This document shows positions 5,575 through 6,901 of a DNA stretch of 6,901 bases, in pieces. The notes below the pieces were generated by a model. The model worked only from the letters and a program-made list of their open reading frames with translations, had not been told where the DNA came from and searched no databases. The DNA is taken from NCBI GenBank assembly GCA_025999255.1, contig BNXB01000069.1, positions 1-6,901 of the forward strand, given 5' to 3'. Position 1 is the first letter of the stretch; every line of letters begins with the position of its first letter. This stretch comes from Bacteroidia bacterium. GTDB lineage: Bacteria > Bacteroidota > Bacteroidia > Bacteroidales > Azobacteroidaceae. Position numbers and translations under genes: made by a program.

Positions 5575-6762
5575 TCACGATAATAAAAACATTTCATCCC
5601 AGGTTTGCTGACAATCCTCTAAATAAGACATAAATACAAGACCAATACCCGATATTCCGGTAAGTGAAGAATAGTCGCACTTCCATCCGCCTACAACGAA
5701 TGTTTTGTATCCGGCCAAACCATCCTCAAAATTGGAAAAATTCAATGTTTGACTTAACCAATAATGAGTTGCTTCCTTGAATTCATCACAACGTGTTTCG
5801 AGATACATCCGGTGAAATATCATTGCTATTCCGGAACTTCCGTGACAAATCCCGGCATCCCGGACATAACTATCATCCAAGGATAAACGCCGAGTATTTC
5901 GAAGAAGAACAGTTAATCCCTTTTCTTTCCATTCCGGTTTGTCAACAGCTTTTCCGGCTAGCCATAACGCCATTCCAATTCCTAAATCGCCATAACACCA
6001 TGCTAAACGACTTTTTGAAACAGATTCTGAAGTATTTTTTAACAAATAACTTGGAAAATAAGAACCAAATTGTGAAAAGTCTCTTTTTTGAGATAACACA
6101 TAATTTACAGCACCGGATAACATTTCTATAACTTTTTCATTGGTAATGCCACTGTTAACAACCCGGGACAAAAAAATAATAATACTGGAAAGTCCATGGG
6201 ATAAAGCGAGGTTATATCCAATAAGGTTTTTCTCTGGATTTATAACAGATTCCCATTTGAAAATTTGACTCTTAGCGTCTTTCTCTGCCGTATAATACAA
6301 AAAATCAATTAATTCCTGTATATATCCCGGATAAGTTCCTTTCTTCAAAAAATATAACCCCACTCCCAAAGCGCCGTGCATAAAGTCGTAATGCTGTCGC
6401 CCTATATCTTGCCTCATCTTGGCAACCAAAAAATCATCCAACATCGATTGAACATCGCCCACATCTATATCTATAAAATCATTCTCACGAAGAAATTCAA
6501 ATAAGTATAATATCCCGGAAAGTCCGGAACAAAAAGTATGTAACTTCATACTTTTTGTAAATTGTTCCAATAATTTCTCAGCATAATTTCCCGTTAATAA
6601 GGCATATTTCTTATTTTTAGAATATTTCGAATAATAAAACAAAAACAATAAAATCCCAAATTCTCCGGAATACAAACCGAAAGATTCTTCTTCCTGATTT
6701 TGAATTTTAGTAAAAATATATTCAGCTATCGAATCTATTTTTTGTTTAATAATGGATTCCAT
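5575..6762 (-). CDS. lanC: LanC-type lanthionine cyclase
   Basis: This 395-residue protein is a LanC-family cyclase, which adds Cys thiols to Dha/Dhb to form lanthionine or methyllanthionine rings. The zinc ligands are all present: C256 in WCYGDLG, and C306-H307 in ICHGSSG. The family's catalytic His is H189 in LSHGLS. Seven Gly-rich repeats typical of the alpha-toroid fold occur at about 31-37 (YSGEFGI), 78-84 (CSGLSGI), 128-136 (MHGALGVGL), 188-194, 257-264, 306-313 and 367-375 (LTGISGIGL). Its length is close to that of NisC (about 418 aa), so it appears complete and active. It lies 30 bp downstream of a regulator gene on the same strand and may be co-transcribed with it. Its 3' end faces the S41 gene across 10 bp with no visible terminator. 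The ATG at 6760-6762 is the only Met start after the upstream in-frame stop, and no Shine-Dalgarno is seen. Confidence 0.93.
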   Translation of the reverse strand: MESIIKQKIDSIAEYIFTKIQNQEEESFGLYSGEFGILLFLFYYSKYSKNKKYALLTGNYAEKLLEQFTKSMKLHTFCSGLSGILYLFEFLRENDFIDIDVGDVQSMLDDFLVAKMRQDIGRQHYDFMHGALGVGLYFLKKGTYPGYIQELIDFLYYTAEKDAKSQIFKWESVINPEKNLIGYNLALSHGLSSIIIFLSRVVNSGITNEKVIEMLSGAVNYVLSQKRDFSQFGSYFPSYLLKNTSESVSKSRLAWCYGDLGIGMALWLAGKAVDKPEWKEKGLTVLLRNTRRLSLDDSYVRDAGICHGSSGIAMIFHRMYLETRCDEFKEATHYWLSQTLNFSNFEDGLAGYKTFVVGGWKCDYSSLTGISGIGLVFMSYLEDCQQTWDEMFLLS

Positions 6763-6791
6763 AAATATTACTGCTAATTTATCGTCTTATT

Positions 6792-6901
6792 TTACTTACG
6801 AACGAAAATCATTTCAAACAGAGAATCACATTCCGCCTCTCTCATTTTTTTCTTGATCCGGTATTTTCGCTGATTGATTGTTTGTTTACTGACACTTCCC
6901 A
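6792..6901 (-). CDS. C-terminal end of a helix-turn-helix transcriptional regulator (partial)
   Basis: The last 35 complete codons of a leftward gene are visible, cut off by the right window edge; the stop TAA is at 6792-6794. They contain GSVSKQTINQRKYRIKKK followed by a short acidic/hydrophobic tail ending FVRK. The VSKQTINQRKYRIKKKM part resembles the recognition-helix end of LuxR-like helix-turn-helix domains found at the C terminus of Bacteroidota regulators that carry TPR and transmembrane parts. The family assignment rests on this motif only. It ends 30 bp before the lanC start on the same strand, so it may be the local regulator and may share a transcript with lanC. Confidence 0.6.
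   Translation of the reverse strand, partial: GSVSKQTINQRKYRIKKKMREAECDSLFEMIFVRK

Noticed and set aside
5394..6131. Open frames overlapping the S41 3' end (leftward) and lanC (rightward)
   Set aside because: They are antisense to well-supported genes with conserved motifs and have no independent support.
1..6901. CRISPR array, tRNA, rRNA or riboswitch
   Set aside because: No regularly spaced direct repeats, tRNA-like cloverleaf or recognisable riboswitch core was seen in the intergenic regions.

Overview
The window looks like part of a class I lanthipeptide (LanB/LanC-type RiPP) gene cluster from a Bacteroidota bacterium, most likely Bacteroidales. The taxonomic signals are AT-rich intergenic DNA, TAnnTTTG-type -7 boxes, mostly weak ribosome binding sites, a GG-type leader of the LKKE...KGG form, and a lipoprotein S41 protease.

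Layout from left to right: (i) a leftward gene for a 727-residue LanB glutamylation-domain protein (96-2279). It is bracketed by a perfect 118-bp inverted repeat (1-118 and 2331-2448) whose left arm includes the last codons and stop of lanB. (ii) A ~390-bp gap (2449-2842) holding a short unexplained open frame, a weak hairpin, and a strong hairpin that probably ends the precursor transcript. (iii) A leftward 76-residue precursor peptide (2843-3073) with a double-glycine leader and a five-cysteine core split by an acidic run. (iv) A 223-bp divergent promoter region with two small palindromes placed on or near candidate promoters. (v) A rightward S41-family lipoprotein protease (3297-5564). (vi) A leftward LanC-type cyclase (5575-6762), convergent with the protease and only 10 bp from it. 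(vii) At the right edge, the last 35 codons of a leftward helix-turn-helix regulator (6792-6901), 30 bp upstream of lanC.

Inferred pathway: LanB glutamylates Ser/Thr of the core using Glu-tRNA. A separate elimination-domain protein, expected for split LanB systems but not in the window, would form Dha/Dhb. LanC would close (methyl)lanthionine rings on the cysteines, and a protease would remove the leader after the Gly-Gly. No exporter with a C39 peptidase is present. The S41 protease is predicted to be a lipid-anchored envelope protein; its role in maturation, immunity or degradation is not shown by the sequence.

The most notable feature is the exact inverted repeat around lanB. It suggests that the whole modification gene can flip, or that a second lanB 3' end has been lost or recombined here. 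A repeat-induced assembly artefact must be ruled out because the left arm starts at the very first base of the window.
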